This document shows positions 16,526 through 23,950 of a stretch of DNA of 64,000 nt, in pieces. This DNA comes from Eubacterium sp. (lineage in GTDB: Bacteria > Bacillota > Clostridia > Oscillospirales > Ruminococcaceae). Numbering within the stretch: position 1 is the stretch's first letter; each line of letters starts with the position of its first letter. Both the position numbers and the translations under genes were made by a program. The stretch covers positions 1-64,000 of the forward strand of contig JAFLRX010000004.1 of NCBI GenBank assembly GCA_022511265.1. Direction: 5' to 3'. The notes below the pieces were generated by a model. It did no database searches and was not told the origin of the DNA. It worked only from the letters and a program-made list of their open reading frames with translations.

Positions 16526-16540
16526 GACTCGAAATCAGTT
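16526..16540 (+). repeat. Right attachment core (15-bp direct repeat)
   Basis: Identical to 25-39 (GACTCGAAATCAGTT). The two copies are 16,501 bp apart and define the element. Confidence 0.9.
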
Positions 16541-16583
16541 GTACCTCATGGTACCGTGGGTTCGAATTCCACCCGCTCCGCCA
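16526..16583 (+). pseudogene. Orphan tRNA-Ser 3' half
   Basis: After the core there is a variable arm (GTACC/GGTAC), a T arm (GTGGG/CCCAC-type around TTCGAAT), acceptor strand CCGCTCC and CCA. The bases before the core do not make a D arm or 5' anticodon stem. It is therefore the displaced 3' half of the chromosomal tRNA-Ser, left by integration. Its variable and acceptor sequences differ from the half at the left end. Confidence 0.88.
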
Positions 16584-16589
16584 GAAAAG

Positions 16590-16616
16590 CCTATTGCACT
16601 CGCAATAGGGTTTTTT
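16590..16616 (+). terminator. Original terminator of the tRNA-Ser gene
   Basis: CCTATTGC/GCAATAGG perfect 8-bp stem, ACTC loop, then GTTTTTT, immediately after the orphan tRNA half. Confidence 0.85.
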
Positions 16617-16742
16617 CAACCTTGAAAAACAGAGAATTTTCAGAATCTCACTACCGTATAATCCCAAAATGATTTTAAGCTGTCAAAAACGGCGGCGATA
16701 CGGTTCTTTATCAGATTTAACAGTCATAATAATTAGAATCAG

Positions 16743-16782
16743 AAATCCCGGATCATCAAATCTATTGATAATCCGGGATTTT
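16743..16782. terminator. Hairpin at the chromosome/element border
   Basis: AAATCCCGGAT/ATCCGGGATTT stem with a partly paired loop, followed by TTCGCTTTT. It lies beyond the stop of the 42-aa frame and may end that minus-strand unit. Confidence 0.55.
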
Positions 16783-16800
16783 CGCTTTTCTAAAATTTTT

Positions 16801-16929
16801 TCATAGGCTTGACGTACAGGTGACAATCGTAATCGGGTGCATCTGCACAGATTCATCTCCGCCATCGGTCCGACGAATGCCGGTGTCCAGCAATAATTCC
16901 GCCCATTTATCAAGTACCTTTGTTTCCAT
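16801..16929 (-). CDS. 42-aa frame, possibly truncated N-terminus of a larger protein
   Basis: METKVLDKWAELLLDTGIRR at the start, with CGGAGA before the ATG, 10 bases after the DUF6062 stop. The first 17 residues resemble the beginning of DUF4011-type helicases (WAELLLDTGKR...), after which similarity is lost. It may be the stub of a deleted gene near the integration site, or a real small protein. Both readings are weak. Confidence 0.4.
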   Translation of the reverse strand: METKVLDKWAELLLDTGIRRTDGGDESVQMHPITIVTCTSSL

Positions 16930-16939
16930 ACTGTCTCCG

Positions 16940-17647
16940 TTATTTGTCGTCGGTTCTGCCGCGAGAGGTCAAAAATACTATCGCGCGGTCTATCGAGCTG
17001 CGCACATGCTCCATCTCGGCATTGTGCAGCTTACCTGCGTTGCGGTAATCAAAGCTGTTGCAGAACTCGTTGACGTCGCTGTTCAGCTGCTTTGCGTAAT
17101 TCTGCATTATCTCGTCCAGCACCTTTAAGAACTCGGGGCGCTCGTTTTTGGGCAGCTTGACCGCGCTTTGCTCGATAAGATAATGATAATGCGGCAGGCA
17201 GAAATATTCCTGCGTCCTGAACAGGTTCTTGAACTTGCCGTCCTTTTGGAACATGGTGAACACGGTGTCCAGCATATGGTCGATACCCCACTGCACCTTA
17301 GAGCAGACAAAGCAGGTGCCGTCTACCTCCGCCGCCTTTTTCGCCTTTGAATCCTTGGATACGAAAAGTCCCTTTTTATCAAAGATGTTGGCGCGCACCT
17401 CTTCAAGGTGGCTGTTCAGCATCAGGGCAAGGGAAAGGCGGTTGTTCTGCTTTAACAGCTCGCCGAAATGGGTATGGCAAAAGCCCAGCCTGTTGGTCTC
17501 TATACGCACGTCAGGCTCCATCATCGCCGCGCCCATTATGTATTCGCAGATGTGCTGCTCTACGGTGTCGCGCATACGGCAGATAGGGCAGCCCTCGCGC
17601 GGCTCGAACACTTCGTTTACCGGGATAGTAAGTATGCTTTCTCTCAT
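16940..17647 (-). CDS. DUF6062-family protein
   Basis: 235 aa from ATG 17647 behind AAAGGAACG. Four Cys/His clusters are spaced through the protein: CPIC (residue ~20), CHTH (~57), CFVC (~112) and CLPHYH (~150). This suggests one or two metal sites. The family is common and uncharacterised in Clostridia and is predicted cytoplasmic. It is divergent from the DNA glycosylase gene. Confidence 0.85.
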   Translation of the reverse strand: MRESILTIPVNEVFEPREGCPICRMRDTVEQHICEYIMGAAMMEPDVRIETNRLGFCHTHFGELLKQNNRLSLALMLNSHLEEVRANIFDKKGLFVSKDSKAKKAAEVDGTCFVCSKVQWGIDHMLDTVFTMFQKDGKFKNLFRTQEYFCLPHYHYLIEQSAVKLPKNERPEFLKVLDEIMQNYAKQLNSDVNEFCNSFDYRNAGKLHNAEMEHVRSSIDRAIVFLTSRGRTDDK

Positions 17648-17715
17648 GTTTTTCGTTCCTTTCGACTTTATCACAGAGAAAAATTTCAAATTTCTCTTGT
17701 ATTTTTCCTATTTAT

Positions 17716-17744
17716 ATTGTATTATATTAATAGAAAATAATCAA
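17716..17744 (-). promoter_or_regulatory. Promoter of the DUF6062 gene
   Basis: Minus strand TTGATT (17739-17744), 17-bp spacer, TACAAT (17716-17721), about 65 bp before the start codon. Confidence 0.55.
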
Positions 17745-17777
17745 GTGTTTTTTTAAAAATAAAGGATATTAAGATAA

Positions 17778-18581
17778 ATGGACTACATATTTGAGTGTAA
17801 AAATTTCGACCCGCGGCAGATATTGTTCTGCGGTCAGTGCTTTCGCTGGACAGAGAGCGACGGCGTATACTCCGGCATAGTAGGCGACAAATTTCTCCGC
17901 CTTAGCAAAAGCGGCGACACCGTCACGTTTTATAACATTGATGAAACAGACGCGGTGTTCTGGCAGGATTATTTCGACCTTGACACCGACTACGGTAAAA
18001 TAATAGAGACGCTGTCCGACGACATGTTTTTAAGAGAGGCCTGCAAGGAGAAAAGCGGCATACGCGTTTTGCGCCAGCCGCCGTTTGAGACGCTTATCAG
18101 CTTCATCATATCCCAGAATAACAACATCAAGCGCATCACCGGCATAATCTCCCGCCTGTGCGAGAGCTTTGGGCGGAAAAAGGATTTCGGCTATATGTTC
18201 CCCACAGCGAAAGAGCTTGACGGCATCACCGCCGAGGACCTAGCGCCGCTGCGCGCGGGCTTTCGGGCAAAGTACATCGTGGACGCGGTAGAAAAGGTCA
18301 ACAGCGGCGAGGTGGACTTGGACGCGCTGTACGATATGGATTCCGACGCCGCCCGCGAAAAGCTGAAAACCATCAAGGGCGTGGGGGACAAGGTAGCGGA
18401 CTGCGTGCTGCTGTTCGCGTATCACAAGATAGACGCGTTCCCGCGGGACGTATGGATAAAGCGGGCGACCGCCGCGCTGTACCCCGACGGACTGCCGGAG
18501 TGCTTTTGCGGTGTTGAGGGGATAGCGCAGCAGTATCTGTTTGATTATGTCAGGACACATCCGGAGCTTATCAGTGAATAG
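17778..18581 (+). CDS. OGG1/AlkA-type DNA glycosylase
   Basis: 267 aa. The OGG N-terminal domain (QILFCGQCFRWTESDGVYSG) precedes an HhH-GPD domain. The hairpin IKGVGDKVADCVLLF (near residue 200) contains the catalytic Lys, and DAFPRDVWIKRA holds the catalytic Asp. The bifunctional family removes 8-oxoguanine and cleaves the abasic strand. No C-terminal FeS cluster is seen. It is followed 46 bases later by uracil-DNA glycosylase, making a small base-excision-repair unit. Confidence 0.88.
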   Translation: MDYIFECKNFDPRQILFCGQCFRWTESDGVYSGIVGDKFLRLSKSGDTVTFYNIDETDAVFWQDYFDLDTDYGKIIETLSDDMFLREACKEKSGIRVLRQPPFETLISFIISQNNNIKRITGIISRLCESFGRKKDFGYMFPTAKELDGITAEDLAPLRAGFRAKYIVDAVEKVNSGEVDLDALYDMDSDAAREKLKTIKGVGDKVADCVLLFAYHKIDAFPRDVWIKRATAALYPDGLPECFCGVEGIAQQYLFDYVRTHPELISE

Positions 18582-18627
18582 AGAATAATTGCGGTTGCGC
18601 CTACGGCGCTAATTAAAAGGAGATTTC

Positions 18628-19308
18628 ATGGTAAACATAGGCAACGATTGGGACGGGCTGCTGAAGGGCGAATTTGAAAGCGACTATTACAAGACCCTGC
18701 GCAAATTTCTCGTTAGTGAATATAACACACGCAGGATATATCCGCCCGCCGACTGCATCTTCAACGCGCTGAAATACACCCCGTATCAGGACGTCAAGGC
18801 GGTGCTGCTGGGGCAGGACCCATACCACGGGGCGGGGCAGGCGCACGGGCTGTGCTTTTCGGTACGGCGCGGGATACAGCCGCCGCCGTCACTGCAAAAT
18901 ATGTTTAAGGAATTGTACGACGACCTCGGCATACAGTGCGACCCTAACTTCGGCGAGCTGACCTCTTGGGCAAAGCAGGGGGTACTGCTGTTAAACACCG
19001 CGCTGACCGTCAGAGAGGGCGCGGCAAACAGCCACCGCGGCAAGGGCTGGGAGATACTGACCGACAAGATAATACAGCTGGTCAACGACAAGACCGCGCC
19101 TGTGGCGTTTATACTGTGGGGCGGCAACGCAAAGGCAAAGCGTCCGCTGATAACCAACCCGATACATAAGGTTTTCGTCGCGGCACACCCCAGTCCGCTG
19201 TCGGCGTATAACGGATTTTTCGGCTGCCGCCATTTTTCGGCGGTGAATGATTTTCTGACGGCAAGCGGACAGACACCGATAGACTGGCACTTGCACCCTG
19301 AGGCATAG
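18628..19308 (+). CDS. ung: Uracil-DNA glycosylase, family 1
   Basis: 226 aa behind AAAAGGAGA. All family-1 motifs are present: LLGQDPYHGAGQAHGLCFSV (water-activating Asp), PPPSLQNM, LLNTALTVREGAANSH and the leucine loop HPSPLSAYNGFFGCRHFS. It removes uracil from DNA. It forms an operon-like run with the upstream glycosylase and the downstream phosphoesterase. Confidence 0.96.
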   Translation: MVNIGNDWDGLLKGEFESDYYKTLRKFLVSEYNTRRIYPPADCIFNALKYTPYQDVKAVLLGQDPYHGAGQAHGLCFSVRRGIQPPPSLQNMFKELYDDLGIQCDPNFGELTSWAKQGVLLLNTALTVREGAANSHRGKGWEILTDKIIQLVNDKTAPVAFILWGGNAKAKRPLITNPIHKVFVAAHPSPLSAYNGFFGCRHFSAVNDFLTASGQTPIDWHLHPEA

Positions 19309-19347
19309 ACATAGATATATAATCCCTACGGAAGGAATGGTAGAACA

Positions 19348-20079
19348 ATGATATGTGTGACCGGCGACCTGCACGGTGACCTTACCCGTTTCAAAGCCCC
19401 GCAGCTGAAAAAGCTGAGACGCGGCGATGCGCTGATAATCTGCGGAGATTTCGGCTGCATCTGGGACGGCAGCAAGAAAGAGCGCAAGACGCTGAAAAAG
19501 CTGGGTAAAAAGAAATACAACATCCTGTTTGTAGAGGGCACCCACGAAAACTATGACCTGCTGGAGGAATATCCCGTAGAGCAATGGTGCGGCGGCAAGA
19601 CCCGCCTTATCAGCGGAAACCTGCGCCAGCTTATGCGCGGGCAGTTTTATGAGATAGCGGGCAAGCGTATATTCTCTTTCGGCGGCGGACAGAGCGACGA
19701 GAACACCTCTTACCTTGAGCCGGAGGATGAGAAAAGCTGGGTGCAGGAGCTGCCGACAAATGAAGAGCTTCGCGAGGGCGTACAAAACCTGCTGGACAAC
19801 GGCAAAAAGGCGGACTACATCATCACCTACGAGCCGCCCGCAAAGCTGGACGAATTTATCGACATAGGCAAGACCAACCGCAACCACATAAATACATACC
19901 TTGACAAGATACTGGAGCATGTGGACTTTAAAATGTGGTATTTCGGCAAACGGCATATAAACAAGCTGATCCCGCCGCGTTATCAATGTCTTTTCGACGC
20001 GGTGGAATTTGCAGATAAAACCAGGCTGAAAAAACAAAAAGCCAAAAAATCCAAAAAAGATAAAAAGGAGAAAGACTGA
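19348..20079 (+). CDS. Calcineurin-like metallophosphoesterase
   Basis: 243 aa. Metal ligands appear in order: VTGDLHGD (D-x-H, residues 5-9), IICGDFGC, VEGTHENYD (GTHE in place of GNHE) and later KMWYFGKRH. The C-terminus is extremely lysine rich. The substrate is unknown. Its stop overlaps the next start (TGATG). Confidence 0.82.
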   Translation: MICVTGDLHGDLTRFKAPQLKKLRRGDALIICGDFGCIWDGSKKERKTLKKLGKKKYNILFVEGTHENYDLLEEYPVEQWCGGKTRLISGNLRQLMRGQFYEIAGKRIFSFGGGQSDENTSYLEPEDEKSWVQELPTNEELREGVQNLLDNGKKADYIITYEPPAKLDEFIDIGKTNRNHINTYLDKILEHVDFKMWYFGKRHINKLIPPRYQCLFDAVEFADKTRLKKQKAKKSKKDKKEKD

Positions 20080-20312
20080 TGGCAGAATTTAAGTATGAGA
20101 TCACCAAAGAGCTGGGCGTGTTCGGAGAAGCGGGCAGCTATAACCTCGAACTTAATATGGTAAGCTGGAACGACAGACCCCCCAAGTACGATATCCGTTC
20201 ATGGTCGCCCGACCACAGCAGAATGGGCAAGGGCATCTCCCTCACCGAGGAGGAGATGGAAAAGCTGGTAGAGCTGTGGAACGCCCGCAACGAGGAAGAC
20301 ACGTTTGAATAA
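20079..20312 (+). CDS. Small protein coupled to the phosphoesterase
   Basis: 77 aa. It resembles a YdbC/PC4-like fold in part (LNMVSWNDRPPKYDIRSW, GKGISLTEEEMEKLVELW), the single-strand nucleic-acid-binding family common in Firmicutes. Start and previous stop overlap by one base. It ends just before a strong terminator. Confidence 0.72.
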   Translation: MAEFKYEITKELGVFGEAGSYNLELNMVSWNDRPPKYDIRSWSPDHSRMGKGISLTEEEMEKLVELWNARNEEDTFE

Positions 20313-20342
20313 AGAAAAAGCCCCGGAGGGGGCTTTTCTTTA
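20311..20342 (+). terminator. Terminator of the repair/phosphoesterase operon
   Basis: AAAGAAAAAGCCCC/GGGGCTTTTCTTT hairpin overlapping the stop region. Confidence 0.85.
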
Positions 20343-20466
20343 TTCAGTGAATAGTGAATAATGAATAGTGAATAAGTATGGTATGCCGCTGTCGCGGCAT
20401 GGATTATAATAACTCCGCCCAAAGGGCGGCGCACCACACCTATTCACTATTCACTCTTACTTATTA
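20341..20466. repeat. Dispersed intergenic palindromic repeat, copy 1
   Basis: AT-rich ends made of GAATAGTGAATA/TATTCACTATTCAC direct and inverted copies flank two GC hairpins, ATGCCGC/GCGGCAT and CCGCCC/GGGCGG. It resembles the copy at 39620-39745 most closely. Confidence 0.75.
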
Positions 20467-20468
20467 CT

Positions 20469-20499
20469 TAAAAAAGGCTCCCTTACGGGAGCCTTTTTT
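20469..20499 (-). terminator. Terminator of the zinc-ribbon membrane protein gene
   Basis: AAAAAGGCTCCC/GGGAGCCTTTTTT stem directly downstream of the minus-strand stop. Confidence 0.8.
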
Positions 20500-20513
20500 G
20501 GGAGCATTTTTTC

Positions 20514-21038
20514 TTACTTAAGTATCTTGATCTTGCCGATTATCGGAAGCTCTTTAGCCTTGCCGGTTACTGCGTTTACGATACCGATGATAACAATTAC
20601 CAGTATGCACAGATAAACAAGACCGATGATGATGCCCATGATGGTAGAGAACACGCCCAGTGCACCGAGTGCGCCGAACGGATCAGCTGCAGCAGCAGCT
20701 CCGATGATGCCGCCGATGATAGCACTGAGTATACCTAAAACAACGCCTACTACTATATCAAAGATGAAAAGTACCAGACCCTGATTGGTGTGGAAACGCG
20801 CGTACTTTGAGTTAGGTGCAGCCAGCAGCGGGATAAGGAACAGGATACCGAGATAAGCAAACAGAGAAAGGATCTTGTTGTTTTCGATATCGGTGGGATC
20901 AAACTCCGCGGTGCTGTCAGCGGTGTTCATTACATTCTGAGCAAAATTTGCAGCTGCGTTGCCGACAGGCTCGCCGCATGCAGGGCAAACAGTTGCGCCC
21001 TCGGGGATCTCAACCCCGCATTTTTTACAAGTAGCCAT
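20514..21038 (-). CDS. Zinc-ribbon membrane protein (DUF4870/Tic20-like)
   Basis: 174 aa. An N-terminal zinc ribbon (CKKCG...CPACG, residues 4-21) precedes a linker and three or four hydrophobic segments. ARFHTNQGLVLFIFD is the signature of the DUF4870/Tic20-like membrane family. Function is unknown, possibly a membrane-integrity or secretion accessory. It is a single-gene unit with its own promoter and terminator. Confidence 0.82.
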   Translation of the reverse strand: MATCKKCGVEIPEGATVCPACGEPVGNAAANFAQNVMNTADSTAEFDPTDIENNKILSLFAYLGILFLIPLLAAPNSKYARFHTNQGLVLFIFDIVVGVVLGILSAIIGGIIGAAAAADPFGALGALGVFSTIMGIIIGLVYLCILVIVIIGIVNAVTGKAKELPIIGKIKILK

Positions 21039-21084
21039 TTTTTTACCTCCAAAAAATTCCGTACATACGGATAATTACAATTAA

Positions 21085-21113
21085 ATTATAGGACTATTTA
21101 ATGCTTTTGTCAA
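21085..21113 (-). promoter_or_regulatory. Sigma-A promoter of the zinc-ribbon protein gene
   Basis: Minus strand TTGACA (21108-21113), 17-bp spacer, TATAAT (21085-21090), perfect consensus. Confidence 0.8.
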
Positions 21114-21151
21114 TGAATAATCTCAATTCCGACTTAATTTTTATCGGAATG

Positions 21152-21186
21152 AACAAAAAACGGTATATTATTTTGCCGTTTTTGTT
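21152..21186 (-). terminator. Terminator of the ABC exporter operon
   Basis: AACAAAAAACGG/CCGTTTTTGTT stem, 28 bases past the ABC gene stop on the minus strand. Confidence 0.65.
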
Positions 21187-21213
21187 ACACTTTTCCTTTC
21201 AAAATGCAAAATC

Positions 21214-23391
21214 TTATGCGGGTTGAGTTGCTCTTATTCTCGCGGTCTGACGCTGTGCCATAACAAGGTCATAATACACACCCTTGTTTTTCAGCAGCTC
21301 GGTATGGCTGCCTATCTCGGCGACCCTGCCGCGGTCAAGCACTATCAGGCGGTCGGCGTTGGCAAGGGTAGACAGCCTGTGCGCAATGGCTATCGTGGTG
21401 CGCCCCTCGATAAGTCTGTCCAGCGCGTCCTGTATCTGCTTTTCGGTCTGGGTGTCGAGTGAGGCGGTCGCCTCGTCAAGTATAAGTATCTTCGGGTCGT
21501 GCAGTATTGCCCGGGCAATCGCCACCCTTTGCCGCTCGCCTCCGGAAATATTATATCCGCGCTCACCTACTATTGTGTTATAGCCGTCCGGCATACGGGT
21601 GATAAAATCGTGGCAGTTGGCGGTCTTTGCCGCCTGCACAATTTCCTCAAAGGTTGCGTCCGGCTTGGCGTATCTGATATTATCCAGCACCGTACCGTTG
21701 AACAGGAAGGTCTCCTGCAGCACCACGCCCACCTGAGAGCGCAGCGAGGTCTGCTCGATATCCCTTATATCCGTGCCGTCTATCCTTATCGTGCCTGAGG
21801 TTGGGTCGTACAGTCTCATCACAAGGTTTATCAGTGTAGACTTACCCACGCCGGAATGACCTACAATGCCTATCATCTCGCCCTTTTTGATGTCAAAGCT
21901 AATGTCCTTCAGCACGGGGTTGTACGCCTTATAACCGAAAAATACGTTGCTGAAGCTGATGTCGCCCTTCACGTCAACGGTCTTTGCGTTTTCGCTGTCG
22001 GACAGGTCGTTTTCCTCCTCCAACAGCTCGAACACTCGGCTGGCGCTTACCCCCGCCTGGGCGAGCGCCCTCGGCAGTGATGTCAGCCACTGTATCGGTC
22101 CGTACAGCATATATACATATGACGTAAACTGTACCAGCTCGCCTATCTGCATACTGCCGCCCAGTATCATGCTGCCGCCGAAATACAGTGCGCAGAACTC
22201 GCCTATGCTGAACAGATAGCGTATCGGCGGCTGCACCAGATACCAGATGATGTCCGCGTTTCTGATAGCGTCCGCCCACGAGCGGCTTGCCTCTTTATAA
22301 TGCTCTATCTCGCGGTCCTCGCCGCCGTAGTTTTTTACCACCCGCTCGCCGTGCAGCACATCGTGCAGCAGCTCTGACGCGCGGCACTGACACCGCCACG
22401 CCCTGCCGTAACGCACGCTGATTACGTTGAAGGACTTTACCGACAGATATGCCGCCAGCGGCAGCGGTATCACCACTATCAACGCTAATTTCCAGTTGGT
22501 GAAGAACATTATTATTATCAGCGCGACCAGCGCCACACTCTGGAATATCATATCCTTGCCGCGGCTGGTGACAAAGTCCTGCAGCACATTCGCGTCGCTG
22601 GATACTCTGTTTATCAGCTCGCCGGGGGTGCGGCGGGAGATGTTGCTCATCGACAGCTCCTGCGTCTTGTTGAAGATGTCACGCCGCAGGTCGCGTCCGT
22701 AGGCGGCGGATATTTTATAATTCGCGTGCTCCTGCAATAGCCTGAATATCAACGTGCCGATGTTTATCCCCAGTATACACAGCGCGATTTTGGTAAACAG
22801 TGCCCAGTCCTGATTGTTGGGCACTATCAGGTCGTCTATAAGTATACGCTGGAATATCGGGTTTACCACGTCCGCCGCGTACAGGATAAATGTCGCGGTC
22901 AACGCGAGGAAGAATTTTGTTTTATAGGGTGCCAGCCTTTTTATCAGCTTGGTGAATACACCCTTTTTCGCGGAGCAGAACACACACTTTGAGTGACCGC
23001 GCATCGCCGCGCCGCAGACCGGACAGGTCGGCTCATCGGCGTTTGTCTCCTCGGTAAACTCGCCTGTGTGTATGTAGTGGTCGATTATCTTCGCCAGCTC
23101 CGCATAGCGCAGATAATACCGCTGGTTAAAGGCGCAGACACAGGTCCATTTGCCCTGCATGTCCTTGACGCACAGCATAGAACAGCCGACCAGTTGCTGC
23201 ACCTCTATCTCGGCTATTCGGTCGGTGGAAAACTCTTTTTCCAGCTTTCCGTCAACGTACACCGAGAGCTTTTCCTTTACCGCCGTGAGGTGACCGTTGA
23301 CGGTTTTGGTCCGTCGGTCAAGATCAAAGGGTAATGAGAACGTCACGTCGCTCTCGCTTACCCCCTCGGGCAGTGATATTTTTAAGTTCAT
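21214..23391 (-). CDS. ABC exporter half-transporter with zinc ribbon
   Basis: 725 aa. Residues ~1-110 form a beta-rich N-terminal domain, followed by a zinc ribbon (CPVCG...CVFCSAKKG, ~125-147). A six-helix permease follows (~155-450), then an ATPase with Walker A GHSGVGKSTL, signature ISGGERQR and Walker B ILILDEAT. It probably pairs with the second exporter 0.6 kb upstream into a heterodimer, with the DUF1854 protein between them. The three genes are nearly contiguous. This layout occurs in Clostridia and near cyanophycin genes in Proteobacteria; the substrate is unknown. Confidence 0.85.
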   Translation of the reverse strand: MNLKISLPEGVSESDVTFSLPFDLDRRTKTVNGHLTAVKEKLSVYVDGKLEKEFSTDRIAEIEVQQLVGCSMLCVKDMQGKWTCVCAFNQRYYLRYAELAKIIDHYIHTGEFTEETNADEPTCPVCGAAMRGHSKCVFCSAKKGVFTKLIKRLAPYKTKFFLALTATFILYAADVVNPIFQRILIDDLIVPNNQDWALFTKIALCILGINIGTLIFRLLQEHANYKISAAYGRDLRRDIFNKTQELSMSNISRRTPGELINRVSSDANVLQDFVTSRGKDMIFQSVALVALIIIMFFTNWKLALIVVIPLPLAAYLSVKSFNVISVRYGRAWRCQCRASELLHDVLHGERVVKNYGGEDREIEHYKEASRSWADAIRNADIIWYLVQPPIRYLFSIGEFCALYFGGSMILGGSMQIGELVQFTSYVYMLYGPIQWLTSLPRALAQAGVSASRVFELLEEENDLSDSENAKTVDVKGDISFSNVFFGYKAYNPVLKDISFDIKKGEMIGIVGHSGVGKSTLINLVMRLYDPTSGTIRIDGTDIRDIEQTSLRSQVGVVLQETFLFNGTVLDNIRYAKPDATFEEIVQAAKTANCHDFITRMPDGYNTIVGERGYNISGGERQRVAIARAILHDPKILILDEATASLDTQTEKQIQDALDRLIEGRTTIAIAHRLSTLANADRLIVLDRGRVAEIGSHTELLKNKGVYYDLVMAQRQTARIRATQPA

Positions 23392-23403
23392 ACAGTTACC
23401 TCA

Positions 23404-23937
23404 TTAAATGAACAATTGCAGCTTTTTTATGCTCGCCTTGTCCATTTTGGATATCTCGGGGATAAGATAACGGTTGCCGTCCGCGTCGGTGACGCTTATC
23501 ATCTTGTTCTGTATCATGCGGAAGTTATGCCACCAGTCGTTTACCGCTATCCGCTTTTCTCCAGCGGTAGTCTCCGCCTGCAAGAATAAATATCCCATCC
23601 TGTTGTCGGTTATCTTCTTTATCTTTGTTATTATCGGTATGTAGTATTTGAAATTCAAAAACTCCTCTACTATCTGCCGCTGATCGTCGGGCAGGTCGCT
23701 GACATTTTTCAGCACGCCTATCTCTTTCCATTCCTCACGCTCGTTTTTATAGGTCGCGCTGACGTACTCGTCTGTCGAGTCAAACGGCACCAGCCTTGTC
23801 AGCGTTACCCTGTTCCATTCCTCGCCCTCATATTTAAGGGTGAGCAGACCGCTCGCCTCGGGGATGAACTCCACCGTCTTGGGGTCCAGCAGCTTTAGTG
23901 TATCTATCTCATATACCGTTTCTGTGTTTTGTTTCAT
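23404..23937 (-). CDS. DUF1854 protein
   Basis: 177 aa, beta-rich, with VTLTRLVPFDSTDEYVSATY and NDWWHNFRMIQNKMISVTDADG. DUF1854 proteins are encoded with this ABC exporter type. It lies 12-13 bases from each neighbour, so it is surely in the same operon. It may be a regulatory subunit of the transporter; no catalytic motif is visible. Confidence 0.85.
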   Translation of the reverse strand: MKQNTETVYEIDTLKLLDPKTVEFIPEASGLLTLKYEGEEWNRVTLTRLVPFDSTDEYVSATYKNEREEWKEIGVLKNVSDLPDDQRQIVEEFLNFKYYIPIITKIKKITDNRMGYLFLQAETTAGEKRIAVNDWWHNFRMIQNKMISVTDADGNRYLIPEISKMDKASIKKLQLFI

Positions 23938-23950
23938 ATTATCTGCCTCC

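Noticed and set aside
16495..16583. A second complete tRNA-Ser gene
   Set aside because: Only the part from the anticodon core to CCA folds; the bases upstream give no D arm or matching anticodon stem.
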